From: Streptomyces sp. R41
Lineage (GTDB): Bacteria > Actinomycetota > Actinomycetes > Streptomycetales > Streptomycetaceae
Length of the DNA: 64,000 nucleotides
Assembly (NCBI RefSeq): GCF_041053055.1
Contig: NZ_CP163443.1
Coordinates: 2,976,001-3,040,000 of the forward strand
Direction: 5' to 3'
Shown here: in pieces, positions 25,083 through 34,655 of the stretch
Layout of the letters: each line of letters opens with the position of its first letter
How positions within the stretch are numbered: position 1 is the first letter of the stretch
Program-made: the position numbers and the translations under genes
The notes under the pieces: generated by a model
Seen by the model: the letters and a program-made list of their open reading frames with translations, nothing else
Database searches by the model: none
Told to the model about the DNA's origin: nothing

Positions 25083-28000
25083 ATGAAATCGCCGCAGTAC
25101 CGCCAGGTGCCCGCCCAGGTCGACCTGCCCGCCCTCGAGCACGCCGTGCTCGACTTCTGGCGCGAGCAGAAGATCTTTGCCAAGAGCCTTGAGCAGTCCG
25201 AGGGCCGCCCCGAGTGGGTGTTCTACGAGGGCCCGCCCACCGCCAACGGCATGCCGGGCGCCCACCACATCGAGGCCCGCGTCTTCAAGGACGTCTTCCC
25301 GCGCTTCCGCACCATGCGCGGCTACCACGTGGCCCGCAAGGCCGGCTGGGACTGCCACGGCCTCCCGGTCGAGCTCACCGTGGAGAAGGAGCTCGGCTTC
25401 ACCGGCAAGCAGGACATCGAGGCGTACGGCATCGCCGAGTTCAACGCCAAGTGCCGCGAGTCCGTGACCCGCCACACCGACGCCTTCACCGAGCTCACCA
25501 ACCGCATGGGCTACTGGGTCGATCTGGACGACGCTTACCGCACGATGGACCCCGAGTACGTGGAGTCCGTCTGGTGGTCGCTGAAGGAGATCTTCAACAA
25601 GGGCCTGCTGGTCCAGGACTACCGCGTCGCCCCGTGGTGCCCACGCGACGAGACGGGCCTGTCGGACCACGAGCTGGCGCAGGGCTACGAGACGATCGTC
25701 GACCCCTCCGTGTACGTCCGTTTCCCGCTCACCTCCGGTCCGCTCGCCGGTCAGGCCGCGCTCCTGGTGTGGACGACCACCCCCTGGACGCTGGTCTCCA
25801 ACACCGCCGTCGCCGCGCACCCCGAGGTCACCTACGTGGTCGCGACGAACGGTGAGGAGAAGCTGGTCGTCGCCGCGCCGCTCGTCGAGAAGGCTCTCGG
25901 CGAGGGCTGGGAGACCACCGGCGAGACCTTCACCGGCGCCGAGATGGAGCGCTGGACGTATCAACGTCCGTTCGAGCTCGTGGAGTTCCCCGAGCCGGCC
26001 CACTACGTGGTGAACGCGGAGTACGTGACGACCGAGGACGGTACGGGTCTGGTCCACCAGTCCCCCGCCTTCGGTGAGGACGACCTCAAGGTCTGCCGCG
26101 CGTACGGGCTGCCCGTCGTGAACCCCGTCCGCCCGAACGGCACCTTCGAGGAGGACGTCCCGCTCGTGGGCGGCATCTTCTTCAAGAAGGCGGACGAAAA
26201 GCTCACCGAGGACCTCCAGGCCCGCGGGCTGCTCCTCAAGCACGTCCCGTACGAGCACAGCTACCCGCACTGCTGGCGCTGCCACACGGCGCTCCTCTAC
26301 TACGCGCAGCCGTCCTGGTACATCCGCACCACGGCCGTCAAGGACCGCCTTCTCGAGGAGAACGAGAAGACCAACTGGTTCCCGGAGTCGGTCAAGCACG
26401 GCCGCTTCGGCGACTGGCTGAACAACAACATCGACTGGGCGCTGTCCCGCAGCCGCTACTGGGGTACTCCGCTCCCGCTGTGGCGCTGCGAGGAGGGCCA
26501 CCTCACCTGCGTCGGCTCCCGCGCCGAGCTGTCCGAGCTGACGGGCACCGACCAGTCGAATCTGGACCCGCACCGTCCGTTCATCGACGAGGTCACGTTC
26601 GCGTGCCCCCAGGACGGCTGCGGGCAGACGGCCACGCGTGTGCCGGAGGTCATCGACGCCTGGTACGACTCGGGTTCGATGCCGTTCGCGCAGTGGGGCT
26701 ACCCGTACAAGAACAAGGAGCTCTTCGAGAGCCGCTATCCGGCGCAGTTCATCAGCGAGGCCATCGACCAGACGCGAGGCTGGTTCTACACCCTCATGGC
26801 CGTCGGCACGCTGGTCTTCGACAAGTCGTCGTACGAGAACGTGGTCTGCCTCGGCCACATCCTCGCCGAGGACGGCCGCAAGATGTCCAAGCACCTGGGC
26901 AACACTTTGCAGCCGATCCCGCTGATGGACCAGCACGGCGCGGACGCGGTCCGCTGGTTCATGGCGGCGGGCGGCTCCCCGTGGGCGGCGCGCCGCGTGG
27001 GCCACGGCACGATCCAGGAGGTGGTGAGGAAGACCCTCCTCACCTACTGGAACACGGTCGCCTTCCAAGCCCTCTACGCCCGCACCTCCAACTGGGCGCC
27101 CAGCGAGGCCGACCCGGCGCCGGCGGACCGCCCGGTCCTCGACCGCTGGCTGCTCTCCGAACTCCACGCGCTCACCGACCAGGTGACGCTGGCCCTGGAG
27201 TCGTACGACACCCAGCGCGCCGGAAAGCTCCTCTCGGCGTTCGTCGACGACCTGTCCAACTGGTACGTGCGCCGCTCGCGTCGTCGCTTCTGGCAGGGCG
27301 ACAAGGCCGCGCTGCGCACGCTGCACGAGGTCGTGGAGACGGTCACGCGCTTGATGGCCCCGCTGACCCCGTTCATCACGGAGCGGGTCTGGCAGGACCT
27401 GGTCGTCCCGGTCACGCCGGGCGCCACGGAGTCCGTGCACCTCTCCTCCTGGCCGGAGGCGGACCTGTCCGCCATCGACCCGGAGCTGTCGAGGCAGATG
27501 GTGCTGGTACGCCGTCTCGTGGAGCTCGGCCGTGCCACGCGCGCGGAGTCGGGCGTGAAGACGCGCCAGCCGCTGTCCCGCGCGCTGGTCGGAGCGGTGG
27601 GCTTCGAGACGCTCGACCGCGAGCTGCACGCGCAGATCACGGAAGAGCTGAACGTGAGCTCCCTCGCCTCACTCTCCGAGGTCGGCGGCTCATTGGTCGA
27701 CACCACCGCCAAGGCGAACTTCCGCGCGCTCGGCAAGCGCTTCGGCAAGGGCGTCCAGGCGGTCGCGAAGGCCATCGCCGAGACGGACGCGGCGGCGCTG
27801 TCGCTGGCCCTGCGCGAGGGCACGGCGTCGGTGGAGGTCGACGGTGAGACGGTGACGCTGGCCCCGGACGAGGTGATCATCACGGAGACCCCGCGCGAGG
27901 GCTGGTCGGTGGCGTCCGACTCGGGTGCGACGGTCGCGCTGGATCTGGAGATCACGGAGGAGCTGCGCCAGGCGGGCCTCGCCCGTGACGCGATCCGGCT

Positions 28001-28226
28001 GATCCAGGAGGCCCGCAAGAACAGCGGCCTCGACGTGGCCGACCGCATCGCGCTCCGCTGGACCTCCACGGACCCGGCGGTCATCGCGGCCCTGTCCGAA
28101 CACTCCGGCCTCATCGCCGACGAAGTCCTCGCCACGGACTTCGCCCAGGGCGAGGCCGACGACGCCTACGGCGCCCCGTTCACGGACGACTCCCTGTCCC
28201 TGACGTTCCGCCTCCACAAGGCGTAG
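25083..28226 (+). CDS. ileS: isoleucyl-tRNA synthetase, type 2
   Basis: 1047 residues, the length of the eukaryote-like IleRS2 class. Residues 1-60 lead into PPTANGMPGAHHIEARVF, where the class I HIGH motif position reads GAHH instead of HxGH. CP1 editing domain includes LVWTTTPWTLVSNTAVA. The KMSKS loop is KMSKHLGNTLQP. The C-terminal anticodon-binding and extra domains end LSLTFRLHKA. Role: charges tRNA(Ile) and edits Val. The ATG at 25083 is preceded by GGAGG within the T-box leader. The long open frame on the other strand is a shadow. Confidence 0.97.
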   Translation: MKSPQYRQVPAQVDLPALEHAVLDFWREQKIFAKSLEQSEGRPEWVFYEGPPTANGMPGAHHIEARVFKDVFPRFRTMRGYHVARKAGWDCHGLPVELTVEKELGFTGKQDIEAYGIAEFNAKCRESVTRHTDAFTELTNRMGYWVDLDDAYRTMDPEYVESVWWSLKEIFNKGLLVQDYRVAPWCPRDETGLSDHELAQGYETIVDPSVYVRFPLTSGPLAGQAALLVWTTTPWTLVSNTAVAAHPEVTYVVATNGEEKLVVAAPLVEKALGEGWETTGETFTGAEMERWTYQRPFELVEFPEPAHYVVNAEYVTTEDGTGLVHQSPAFGEDDLKVCRAYGLPVVNPVRPNGTFEEDVPLVGGIFFKKADEKLTEDLQARGLLLKHVPYEHSYPHCWRCHTALLYYAQPSWYIRTTAVKDRLLEENEKTNWFPESVKHGRFGDWLNNNIDWALSRSRYWGTPLPLWRCEEGHLTCVGSRAELSELTGTDQSNLDPHRPFIDEVTFACPQDGCGQTATRVPEVIDAWYDSGSMPFAQWGYPYKNKELFESRYPAQFISEAIDQTRGWFYTLMAVGTLVFDKSSYENVVCLGHILAEDGRKMSKHLGNTLQPIPLMDQHGADAVRWFMAAGGSPWAARRVGHGTIQEVVRKTLLTYWNTVAFQALYARTSNWAPSEADPAPADRPVLDRWLLSELHALTDQVTLALESYDTQRAGKLLSAFVDDLSNWYVRRSRRRFWQGDKAALRTLHEVVETVTRLMAPLTPFITERVWQDLVVPVTPGATESVHLSSWPEADLSAIDPELSRQMVLVRRLVELGRATRAESGVKTRQPLSRALVGAVGFETLDRELHAQITEELNVSSLASLSEVGGSLVDTTAKANFRALGKRFGKGVQAVAKAIAETDAAALSLALREGTASVEVDGETVTLAPDEVIITETPREGWSVASDSGATVALDLEITEELRQAGLARDAIRLIQEARKNSGLDVADRIALRWTSTDPAVIAALSEHSGLIADEVLATDFAQGEADDAYGAPFTDDSLSLTFRLHKA

Positions 28227-28240
28227 CACCCGGGGGGCGG

Positions 28241-28434
28241 CGCGGGGTTCTCTCGCCCCCGCCGCCCCTGCCCATTCCCGTCCCCTGGGGGCTGCCGCCC
28301 CCAGACCCCCGCTTAAAAGATTGCGCAGTTCCCCGCGCCCCTTTTCAGGGGCGCGGGGAACTGCGCGAACGGGGTCTGGGGCGGAGCCCCAGGTACGGGA
28401 TGGGCAGGGGCGGCGGGGGCGAGAGAACCCCGCG
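28241..28434. repeat. long composite inverted repeat (interspersed repeat copy 2)
   Basis: Outer arms 28241-28281 and 28395-28434 are complementary over about 40 bases with one single-base indel. Between them are a shorter pair (CTGGGGGC/GCCCCCAG-like and GGTCTGGGG blocks) and a perfect 20-bp central hairpin, 28323-28342 with 28347-28366, loop TTTC. The central hairpin and right half match the copy at 2481-2609. It starts 15 bases after the ileS stop and probably also serves as its terminator. Confidence 0.9.
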
Positions 28435-28457
28435 TCAGCCCCCCACCGGCACACCAC

Positions 28458-28497
28458 AAGGCCCGGGGCCGCAAGAAATCTGGCGGCCCCGGGCCTT
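28458..28497. terminator. 15-bp hairpin terminator
   Basis: Perfect stem AAGGCCCGGGGCCGC and complement, 10-base loop. It lies between convergent ileS and divIVA. Confidence 0.8.
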
Positions 28498-28540
28498 CGG
28501 CGTTGCGTACCACGTACAGATGCCCCAGCGACCGCACAAA

Positions 28541-28575
28541 AGGGCGGGGCCCCCGGAATCCGGGGGCCCCGCCCT
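28541..28575. terminator. near-continuous palindrome, terminator of divIVA
   Basis: Two 17-base arms (AGGGCGGGGCCCCCGGA and complement) around a single central base; the real loop will be a few bases longer. It lies 36 bases past the divIVA stop on the minus strand. Together with the hairpin at 28458-28497 it isolates ileS from the division cluster. Confidence 0.82.
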
Positions 28576-28610
28576 GAACGCTGCCGACGCCTAAGGCGTA
28601 CTAATGGCCG

Positions 28611-29765
28611 TCAGTTGTCGTCCTCGTCGATGAGGAACCCACGCATCGGCGAGGGCGCCTGCTGCATCGGCGACGGCCCCTGAGGCCGCACCGGAGCCAT
28701 CGGCTGGGTCATGGCCGGAGACATCTGCTGCTGCCCACCGTAGGAAGGCGCGGCCTGTGCCGGGCCGCCACCCATGCCCTGGTTGCCGCCGTACGACGGC
28801 GCGCTGGCGCCGGCCGGGGCCATCGAGGGCGCGGAGGGCGACGGCAGGGAGGCCGTGGCCGGGGCGCGCGGCGGAGCGAGCGAGTCGTCCGCCTGCGTCT
28901 CCAGCTGGCGCAGCTGCGACTCCAGGTAGGACTTCAGCCGCGTGCGGTACTCGCGCTCGAAGCCGCGCAGGTCCTCGACCTTGCGCTCCAGCGTGGCGCG
29001 AGCGGACTCCAGGGAGCCCATCGCGACGCGGTGCTTCTCCTGCGCGTCCCGCTCCAGGGCGTCGGCCTTGGCACGGGCGTCGCGCTCCAGACCCTCGGCG
29101 CGGCTGCGGGCCTCGCCGACGATCTTGTTGGCCTCGGAACGGGCCTCGGCGATCGCCTGGTCGGCGGTCTGCTGAGCCAGCGAGAGGACACGCGCGGCGC
29201 TGTCGCCACCGGGGCCCTGCTGCGGCATCTGCGGGCCGTGACCGCCCATGGGGCCACCCATGGGACCGCCCATCGGGCCACCCATCTGCTGCTGCATCTG
29301 CGGCTGCATCTGGCCGTGACCCTGGCCCATCGGCCCCTGGCCCATCGGGCCCTGGCCCATCGGGCCCTGACCCTGCGGACCGCCCTGCCCGCTGGGGCCC
29401 GCGGGCAGCTGCGGCGCACCGCTCGGCAGCTGGGGCGGACCACCCATGGGGCCACCCATCTGCTGCTGCGGCGGGCCCGATATGCCGGCGGGCACGGGAG
29501 CGCCCGGACCTCGCATGCCCTGCGGCGGGCCCTGCTGCTGGTCCTGCTGCTCGGGCGGCTTGCGCATGCCCTGCTGCTGGTTCTGCGCGGCCGCGCGCGT
29601 GGCAGCGGCCAGCTTGGCGCGCAGGTCCTCGTTCTCGCGGAGCAGTCGGGTCAGTTCGGCTTCGACCTCGTCGAGGAAGGCATCGACCTCGTCCTCGTCA
29701 TAGCCTTCTCGGAGGCGGACGGTCGTGAACTGCTTGTTCCGCACGTCCTCGGGGGTCAACGGCAT
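28611..29765 (-). CDS. divIVA: polar growth determinant DivIVA
   Basis: 384 residues. N-terminal DivIVA domain: [41 protein letters not shown], with the conserved membrane-binding region and start of the first coiled coil (to about 60). Residues 65-190 are a Gln/Pro/Gly/Met-rich linker with many MGQGPMGGP-like units. About 195-290 form the second coiled coil ([32 protein letters not shown]). The tail is Ala/Pro/Ser-rich. Role: marks hyphal tips and branch sites and recruits the wall-synthesis machinery; essential in Streptomyces. Confidence 0.96.
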   Translation of the reverse strand: MPLTPEDVRNKQFTTVRLREGYDEDEVDAFLDEVEAELTRLLRENEDLRAKLAAATRAAAQNQQQGMRKPPEQQDQQQGPPQGMRGPGAPVPAGISGPPQQQMGGPMGGPPQLPSGAPQLPAGPSGQGGPQGQGPMGQGPMGQGPMGQGHGQMQPQMQQQMGGPMGGPMGGPMGGHGPQMPQQGPGGDSAARVLSLAQQTADQAIAEARSEANKIVGEARSRAEGLERDARAKADALERDAQEKHRVAMGSLESARATLERKVEDLRGFEREYRTRLKSYLESQLRQLETQADDSLAPPRAPATASLPSPSAPSMAPAGASAPSYGGNQGMGGGPAQAAPSYGGQQQMSPAMTQPMAPVRPQGPSPMQQAPSPMRGFLIDEDDN

Positions 29766-29811
29766 CTCTTCACCTCAACGTAGTCGTCGGCATTCGGCAA
29801 GACCGTATCGT

Positions 29812-30096
29812 TCACAGCCGGCTCACGACGGAGATCAGGATGTAGACGATGATCATCAGTACGAAGAAGGACAGGTCGAGCGCCACGCCCCCGAGACGCA
29901 GCGGCGGAATGAACCGCCGCAGAAGCTTGAGCGGTGGATCGGTGACAGTGTAGGTGGCCTCGAGAACGACCACCATCGCCTTGCCGGGTTGCCATGAGCG
30001 GGCGAACTGGAAGACGTAGTCCATGACCAACCGGAAGATCAGCACGATGAGGAAACACATCAGCGCGATGTAGAGAACCTGCCCGACCACGCTCAT
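29812..30096 (-). CDS. sepG: YggT/YlmG family membrane protein SepG
   Basis: 94 residues, two membrane helices (about 5-27 and 72-92) flanking the conserved YggT loop with TDPPLKLLRRFIPPLRLGGVALD. In Streptomyces the ylmG gene between sepF and divIVA has been named sepG and linked to positioning of FtsZ in sporulation septation and to nucleoid compaction. Gene order here is the same. It lies 46 bases upstream of divIVA and 51 bases after sepF, so probably the same transcript. Confidence 0.9.
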   Translation of the reverse strand: MSVVGQVLYIALMCFLIVLIFRLVMDYVFQFARSWQPGKAMVVVLEATYTVTDPPLKLLRRFIPPLRLGGVALDLSFFVLMIIVYILISVVSRL

Positions 30097-30147
30097 GATC
30101 CGTGCTTCCCTCTCCCCTGTTTTCGTGCGTCATTCCGGTCCTGCGTC

Positions 30148-30789
30148 TCAGCTCTGGTTGAAGAACCCGCCCTCTGCGATGCGGGCCTTGTCCTCCGCCG
30201 TGACATCGACGTTAGCAGGCGACAACAGGAACACCTTCTGCGTCACCCGCTCGATGCTGCCGTGGAGACCAAACACCAAACCGGCCGCAAAGTCGACAAG
30301 TCGCTTCGCATCTGTGTCATCCATCTCAGTCAGATTCATGATCACCGGGGTGCCCTCACGGAAGTGTTCCCCGATGGTACGGGCCTCGTTGTAGGTCCGG
30401 GGGTGCAGCGTGGTGATCCGGTACGGCTCTCGCTCGGACACGACCTTGGGCATGATCACCGGGGCATTCTTCTCCAGGCTTTGACGTTCTTGTGTGATGG
30501 ATGCCACGGGGGCGATTCGCGCCGGACGCCCGGATTCCGCGGCGAGCGAAGCCGAATGCGGCACCGGATCGCGTGGCGCCGGAGGCTGCACCACTCGTAC
30601 CGATTCGTCCCTTTGGGACTGGTGTGCCTGATGTGACTGGTGCGGCGGCTCATGCCGCCGACGGTCCCGCTCGGGCTCCGGGTCAAGCTCGGGCTCGAAG
30701 TCGTCGTCGGGGTCGAATCCCCTGCCGTCGTACCCATCGTCCTCCACGAGGCCGAGGTAGACCGCCATCTTGCGCATCGCGCCGGCCAT
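30148..30789 (-). CDS. sepF: cell division protein SepF
   Basis: 213 residues. The first residues ([18 protein letters not shown]) form the amphipathic membrane-targeting helix. An acidic and His/Pro-rich linker runs to about 125. The SepF domain then has [69 protein letters not shown]. Role: anchors FtsZ to the membrane; actinobacteria lack FtsA, so SepF does this job. A 129-base gap separates it from yggS. Confidence 0.95.
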   Translation of the reverse strand: MAGAMRKMAVYLGLVEDDGYDGRGFDPDDDFEPELDPEPERDRRRHEPPHQSHQAHQSQRDESVRVVQPPAPRDPVPHSASLAAESGRPARIAPVASITQERQSLEKNAPVIMPKVVSEREPYRITTLHPRTYNEARTIGEHFREGTPVIMNLTEMDDTDAKRLVDFAAGLVFGLHGSIERVTQKVFLLSPANVDVTAEDKARIAEGGFFNQS

Positions 30790-30918
30790 GCTCTGAGTCC
30801 TCCGCTCTGTGGTGGATCGGCTGACGACTTGCCAAGTGCCCGCGATCCACGAGGTCGTTATGCCCGCCTGTGGCGGTAATGACCATATTTTCTGCTGTGG
30901 TCCGACTTCTTGGCGACG

Positions 30919-31638
30919 TTACCCGAGCCTGGGTCGGACTCCGAGTACCGCAGTACCGACGCGTACATGTGTCGCTCCGGCTGCCACGGCCTGTTCGAGG
31001 TCCGTACTCATACCTGCCGAGACCATGTTCGCAGCCGGATGGGCGCGGCGCAGGGCAGTCGACAAATCCATCAGCCGCTCGAACGCCGCCTGTTGGCGCC
31101 CCGCGTACGGTCCGGTGAGCGGCGCGACGGTCATCAGCCCGTCGAGCCGGAGCCCCGGAGCCCGAGCGACGAGGTCGCCCAACTCTTCGATTCCGCCGAC
31201 TCCTACGCCTCCTCGCTCACCCCGGCCACTCTCCTCCGCGTCCAGCGCGACCTGAATGAGACAGCCGACTTCGCGCTCCGCCCGCACCGCCTCCTTCGAC
31301 AGAGCCGTGACGAGCTTGGAACGATCGACGGACTGCACGAGATCCGCGTAACCGACCACGGAACGCACCTTGTTGGTCTGCAACTGGCCGACAAAATGCC
31401 ACGAGAGGGGCAGATCCGAACACTCCGCGGCCTTGGGCGCCGCGTCCTGGTCCCGGTTCTCGGCGACATGGCGCACACCGAGTTCCGACAGGATCCGCAC
31501 ATCGCTCGCGGGGTAGGTCTTGGTGACCACGATCAGGGTCACCTCTTCGCGCTTGCGTCCGGCGGCGATGCACGCCGCCGTGATGCGCTCTTCCACTTTC
31601 GCCAGATTTCCGGCGAGTTGAGCCTTACGGTCTGTCAT
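30919..31638 (-). CDS. PLP-binding protein, YggS/YlmE family
   Basis: 239 residues. Single-domain alanine-racemase-like barrel with the PLP lysine in LIVVTKTYPASD (about residue 40), the phosphate-binding region GMSTDLEQAVAAGATHVRVG, and HFVGQLQTNKV. Family role: cytoplasmic PLP homeostasis; no enzymatic activity has been established for most members. It begins 6 bases after pgeF. The SGRGERGGVGVGG stretch replaces the usual short loop after the VALDAEES strand. Confidence 0.93.
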   Translation of the reverse strand: MTDRKAQLAGNLAKVEERITAACIAAGRKREEVTLIVVTKTYPASDVRILSELGVRHVAENRDQDAAPKAAECSDLPLSWHFVGQLQTNKVRSVVGYADLVQSVDRSKLVTALSKEAVRAEREVGCLIQVALDAEESGRGERGGVGVGGIEELGDLVARAPGLRLDGLMTVAPLTGPYAGRQQAAFERLMDLSTALRRAHPAANMVSAGMSTDLEQAVAAGATHVRVGTAVLGVRPRLG

Positions 31639-31644
31639 GCCCCA

Positions 31645-32382
31645 TCAGTCCAGCCAGACATAACCGGCGAGCCGCCCGGTGGTGCGGTCGCGACGGTACG
31701 AGAAGTGGTCCCCCGATTCGAGCGTGCACACCGGCGACTGCTCCCGGTCGCGCACCCCGAGCCGTTCCAACTGTGCGTGCACTCCGGCGGTCACGTCGAC
31801 CGCGGGCGTGCCCCAACTGGTCTCGGCGTACGCCGCGGGTTCGACGGCGGCGACGTCGGCGCGCATCTGCTCCGGCACTTCGTAGCACCGCCCGCAGACG
31901 GCGGGGCCGGTGCGGGCGACGATCCGGGCGGGCTCGGCGCCGAGTTCCGCCATGGCCCGTACGGCGGCGGGGACGACCCCGGCGACCATGCCGGGCCGCC
32001 CCGCGTGTGCGGCGGCCACGACTCCGGCGACCGGATCGGCCAGCAGCACCGGTGTGCAATCGGCGGTGAGAACGGCGAGGGCGAGCCCCCGCCGCGCGGT
32101 GACGATCGCGTCGACCGACGGAATCTCCGCCGAGCGCCACGGCCCGTCGACCACCGCCACCTCCGGCCCGTGCACCTGGTTCATCCAGACCACCCGGGCC
32201 GGGTCAAGACCGAGTGCCTTGGCGGCCAGTTCTCGATTGGTCCGTACGGCGTCGGGGTCGTCGCCGACCGCTCCGCCGAGGTTGAGCTCCTCGTACGGAA
32301 CGGCGCTCACCCCGCCCCACCGGTCGGTGAAGGCGAAGTGCGCGCCGCTCACTGTGCTCGTTTCGGAGCGCTGTCCTATCAC
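31645..32382 (-). CDS. pgeF: peptidoglycan editing factor / multicopper-oxidase-like YlmD (YfiH) protein
   Basis: 245 residues. Cu-oxidase_4 (DUF152) domain with [21 protein letters not shown] and [15 protein letters not shown], giving the His, Cys, His metal ligand set. Known for the family: purine nucleoside phosphorylase or laccase-like activity, and in E. coli a role in keeping L-Ser out of muropeptides. The GTG at 32382 overlaps the ftsZ stop by 4 bases (GTGA), so it is coupled to ftsZ translation. Confidence 0.92.
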   Translation of the reverse strand: MIGQRSETSTVSGAHFAFTDRWGGVSAVPYEELNLGGAVGDDPDAVRTNRELAAKALGLDPARVVWMNQVHGPEVAVVDGPWRSAEIPSVDAIVTARRGLALAVLTADCTPVLLADPVAGVVAAAHAGRPGMVAGVVPAAVRAMAELGAEPARIVARTGPAVCGRCYEVPEQMRADVAAVEPAAYAETSWGTPAVDVTAGVHAQLERLGVRDREQSPVCTLESGDHFSYRRDRTTGRLAGYVWLD

Positions 32383-33569
32383 TTCAGGAAGTCCGGCACG
32401 TCCAGCTCTTCGGCCGCGCTGTCCGAGTAGGCGCGGGACGGCGGGACCGGCGGGGAGACCTGGATCTCGTTGACCGGCTCCGGGGTCGGCTCCGGCGCCT
32501 CCTTCGGCGTGACGCTGCCGAGCGAGCCGAAGGACGGGCGGCTGTCGGAGGACCGTACCGGCGTGGGCTCGTCGCGCTTGGCGGACGACGCCCCAAGGAC
32601 GTTGTCCCGCTTGGCCGGCGGCTGGCCGCCGTCGAAGCCGGCGGCGATGACGGTGACCCGCACCTCGTCGCCCAGGGCGTCGTCGATGACCGCGCCGAAG
32701 ATGATGTTGGCCTCGGGGTGTGCGGCCTCGCTGACCAGCTGGGCGGCTTCGTTGATCTCGAACAGGCCGAGGTCGGAGCCGCCGGAGATGGAGAGCAGGA
32801 CGCCGCGGGCGCCGTCGATGGAGGCTTCGAGGAGCGGCGAGGAGATCGCCATCTCGGCCGCGGCCACCGCGCGGTCGTCGCCGCGGGCCGAGCCGATGCC
32901 CATGAGCGCCGAACCCGCCTCGGACATCACGGACTTGACGTCGGCGAAGTCGAGGTTGATCAGACCGGGCGTGGTGATGAGGTCGGTGATGCCCTGAACA
33001 CCGGAGAGCAGGACCTGGTCCGCCGACTTGAAGGCGTCGAGGACCGAGACCTGGCGGTCCGAGATGGACAGCAGCCGGTCGTTCGGGATGACGATGAGGG
33101 TGTCGACCTCTTCGCGGAGTTCGGCGATGCCGTCCTCGGCCTGGTTGGCCCGGCGCCGTCCCTCGAAGGTGAACGGGCGGGTGACCACACCGATGGTGAG
33201 GGCGCCGAGCGAGCGGGCGATGTTGGCCACGACGGGTGCGCCGCCGGTACCGGTGCCGCCGCCTTCACCGGCTGTCACGAAGACCATGTCGGCCCCCTTG
33301 AGGACCTCCTCGATCTCCTCGCGGTGGTCCTCGGCGGCCTTGCGGCCCACGGCCGGGTTGGCTCCGGCGCCGAGTCCGCGGGTCAGTTCGCGGCCGACGT
33401 CGAGCTTGACGTCGGCGTCGCTCATCAACAGCGCCTGCGCGTCGGTGTTGATGGCGATGAACTCGACGCCCTTGAGACCGACCTCGATCATCCGGTTGAT
33501 GGCATTGACACCACCGCCGCCGACACCGATGACTTTGATGACTGCGAGGTAGTTCTGCGGTGCTGCCAC
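32379..33569 (-). CDS. ftsZ: cell division GTPase FtsZ
   Basis: 396 residues from a GTG. Nucleotide-binding [13 protein letters not shown] (about 15-27), tubulin signature GGGTGTG (about 103-109), IPNDRLL, and the T7-loop region [11 protein letters not shown] with catalytic Asp. Residues 315-385 are a Pro/Ser/Glu linker, ending in the conserved tail LDVPDFLK that binds SepF. Role: assembles vegetative cross-wall rings and sporulation ladders. It has a 275-base upstream region and overlaps pgeF downstream. Confidence 0.98.
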   Translation of the reverse strand: MAAPQNYLAVIKVIGVGGGGVNAINRMIEVGLKGVEFIAINTDAQALLMSDADVKLDVGRELTRGLGAGANPAVGRKAAEDHREEIEEVLKGADMVFVTAGEGGGTGTGGAPVVANIARSLGALTIGVVTRPFTFEGRRRANQAEDGIAELREEVDTLIVIPNDRLLSISDRQVSVLDAFKSADQVLLSGVQGITDLITTPGLINLDFADVKSVMSEAGSALMGIGSARGDDRAVAAAEMAISSPLLEASIDGARGVLLSISGGSDLGLFEINEAAQLVSEAAHPEANIIFGAVIDDALGDEVRVTVIAAGFDGGQPPAKRDNVLGASSAKRDEPTPVRSSDSRPSFGSLGSVTPKEAPEPTPEPVNEIQVSPPVPPSRAYSDSAAEELDVPDFLK

Positions 33570-33844
33570 GTCGAAGGCCTCTCGCCTCGAGTTACGTGTC
33601 GTCGCCTCGCACGCTCGCGATCCGACGACTGATGCCGAATGGGACGGTCCGAACGCCGACCCGAACCCTAACGCTGAAGTTTAGGGTTACCAGTGTGTCT
33701 GTTCCTTGGACTCTTCCGAACAGGACACTAAGTCGACAAGTGGCGCACGTTCAACGAACACGCCGAACCTCCCGTTTTTCTTTTCACCCTATGTGATCAG
33801 GCGTAGCGCTGCCCAACCAGGGTGCTGGCCTGCGCGGATGTGCG
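33570..33844 (-). promoter_or_regulatory. ftsQ-ftsZ intergenic region with candidate ftsZ promoters and WhiA-type sites
   Basis: 275 bases without a gene. It contains an 8-bp inverted repeat, AACCCTAA at 33664-33671 and TTAGGGTT at 33681-33688. GACAC motifs, the WhiA core, occur at 33724-33728 on the + strand and at 33695-33699 and 33596-33600 on the minus strand. In Streptomyces ftsZ is known to have several promoters here, and WhiA/WhiB activate it during sporulation. Which elements are used cannot be told from sequence alone. Confidence 0.55.
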
Positions 33845-34630
33845 TCAACTCCCCGATGACGCAGGGGCGGTGGGAGCACTCACGTCGAAGTGCCTGGCGC
33901 TGGGCGCGGCTTTCATGAGAGCGGTGAGCGTCCTGGCCTTCGTTCGGCCCTTCTCGCCACTGCCCCACTCGACAGTGCGGCCGCCCTCCAACTCCAGCGA
34001 GATGGAGTCGTAGGAACGGACCTTGAGGGTACGAGTGTCACGGGCGACGGCGGCCGGAATGTCACCGGCGACCCGCACCGCCTCACGCACCAGTCGGTCG
34101 GTGCCGAAGCGGCGCAGCTCCGCCGACCGGGACACCGTCAATTCCAGTGCGGGCACGCCCTTCGGAGCGTCGGAAACCGTGGCGAATCGCACGCCTTTGG
34201 CGTCCACTTCGATGAACTTTGCGCCTTTTCCGACAATCAGGACCGGAGTGCGTTCGGTCACTTTCAGACCGATTCCATGCGGCCAGGAACGGACGACATC
34301 AACCGAGTCAATTCGGGGCAATTTCCGGCGCAGTCGTTCCTCAATGGCGTCGGTGTCGACGGAAATCAGTGGGGATCCGACCGGAACATCGGCCGCTTCT
34401 CGCACCTGCTCGGCCGTCAGCACCCGCATCCCGGAAGCCGATACGCGCTCCACGCGCAGCCACCGCGAGCCGTACAGGACCCAGACCGAAGCGGCGCCGG
34501 CCAACACCATTGCGATCAAAAGGATGATGAGCATACGAGGGCGACGCAACCGCCCGAGACGGGGCGGCCGGGGCGGGCCGGACTCCAGCTTCTGCCGTTC
34601 GCCGCGCTCGGCGGTGTTCGGTCCGGCCAC
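33845..34630 (-). CDS. ftsQ: cell division protein FtsQ
   Basis: 261 residues. Basic cytoplasmic tail, one membrane helix at about 33-53 (MLIILLIAMVLAGAASVWVLY), then the POTRA domain (LRVERVSASGMRVLTAEQVREAADVPVGSPLISVDTDAIEERL) and FtsQ domain (VVRSWPHGIGLKVTERTPV). Role: bridges FtsL/DivIC-type proteins in the divisome. It follows murG by 25 bases. Confidence 0.95.
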   Translation of the reverse strand: MAGPNTAERGERQKLESGPPRPPRLGRLRRPRMLIILLIAMVLAGAASVWVLYGSRWLRVERVSASGMRVLTAEQVREAADVPVGSPLISVDTDAIEERLRRKLPRIDSVDVVRSWPHGIGLKVTERTPVLIVGKGAKFIEVDAKGVRFATVSDAPKGVPALELTVSRSAELRRFGTDRLVREAVRVAGDIPAAVARDTRTLKVRSYDSISLELEGGRTVEWGSGEKGRTKARTLTALMKAAPSARHFDVSAPTAPASSGS

Positions 34631-34655
34631 GCTCCCTGCCTTCCCTCATGCGGTG

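Noticed and set aside
23340..27629. Extension of the ddbA frame through ileS to give 1429 codons
   Set aside because: Codons beyond 24485 are antisense to ileS and its T-box leader. Family similarity starts at MVAKKTA.
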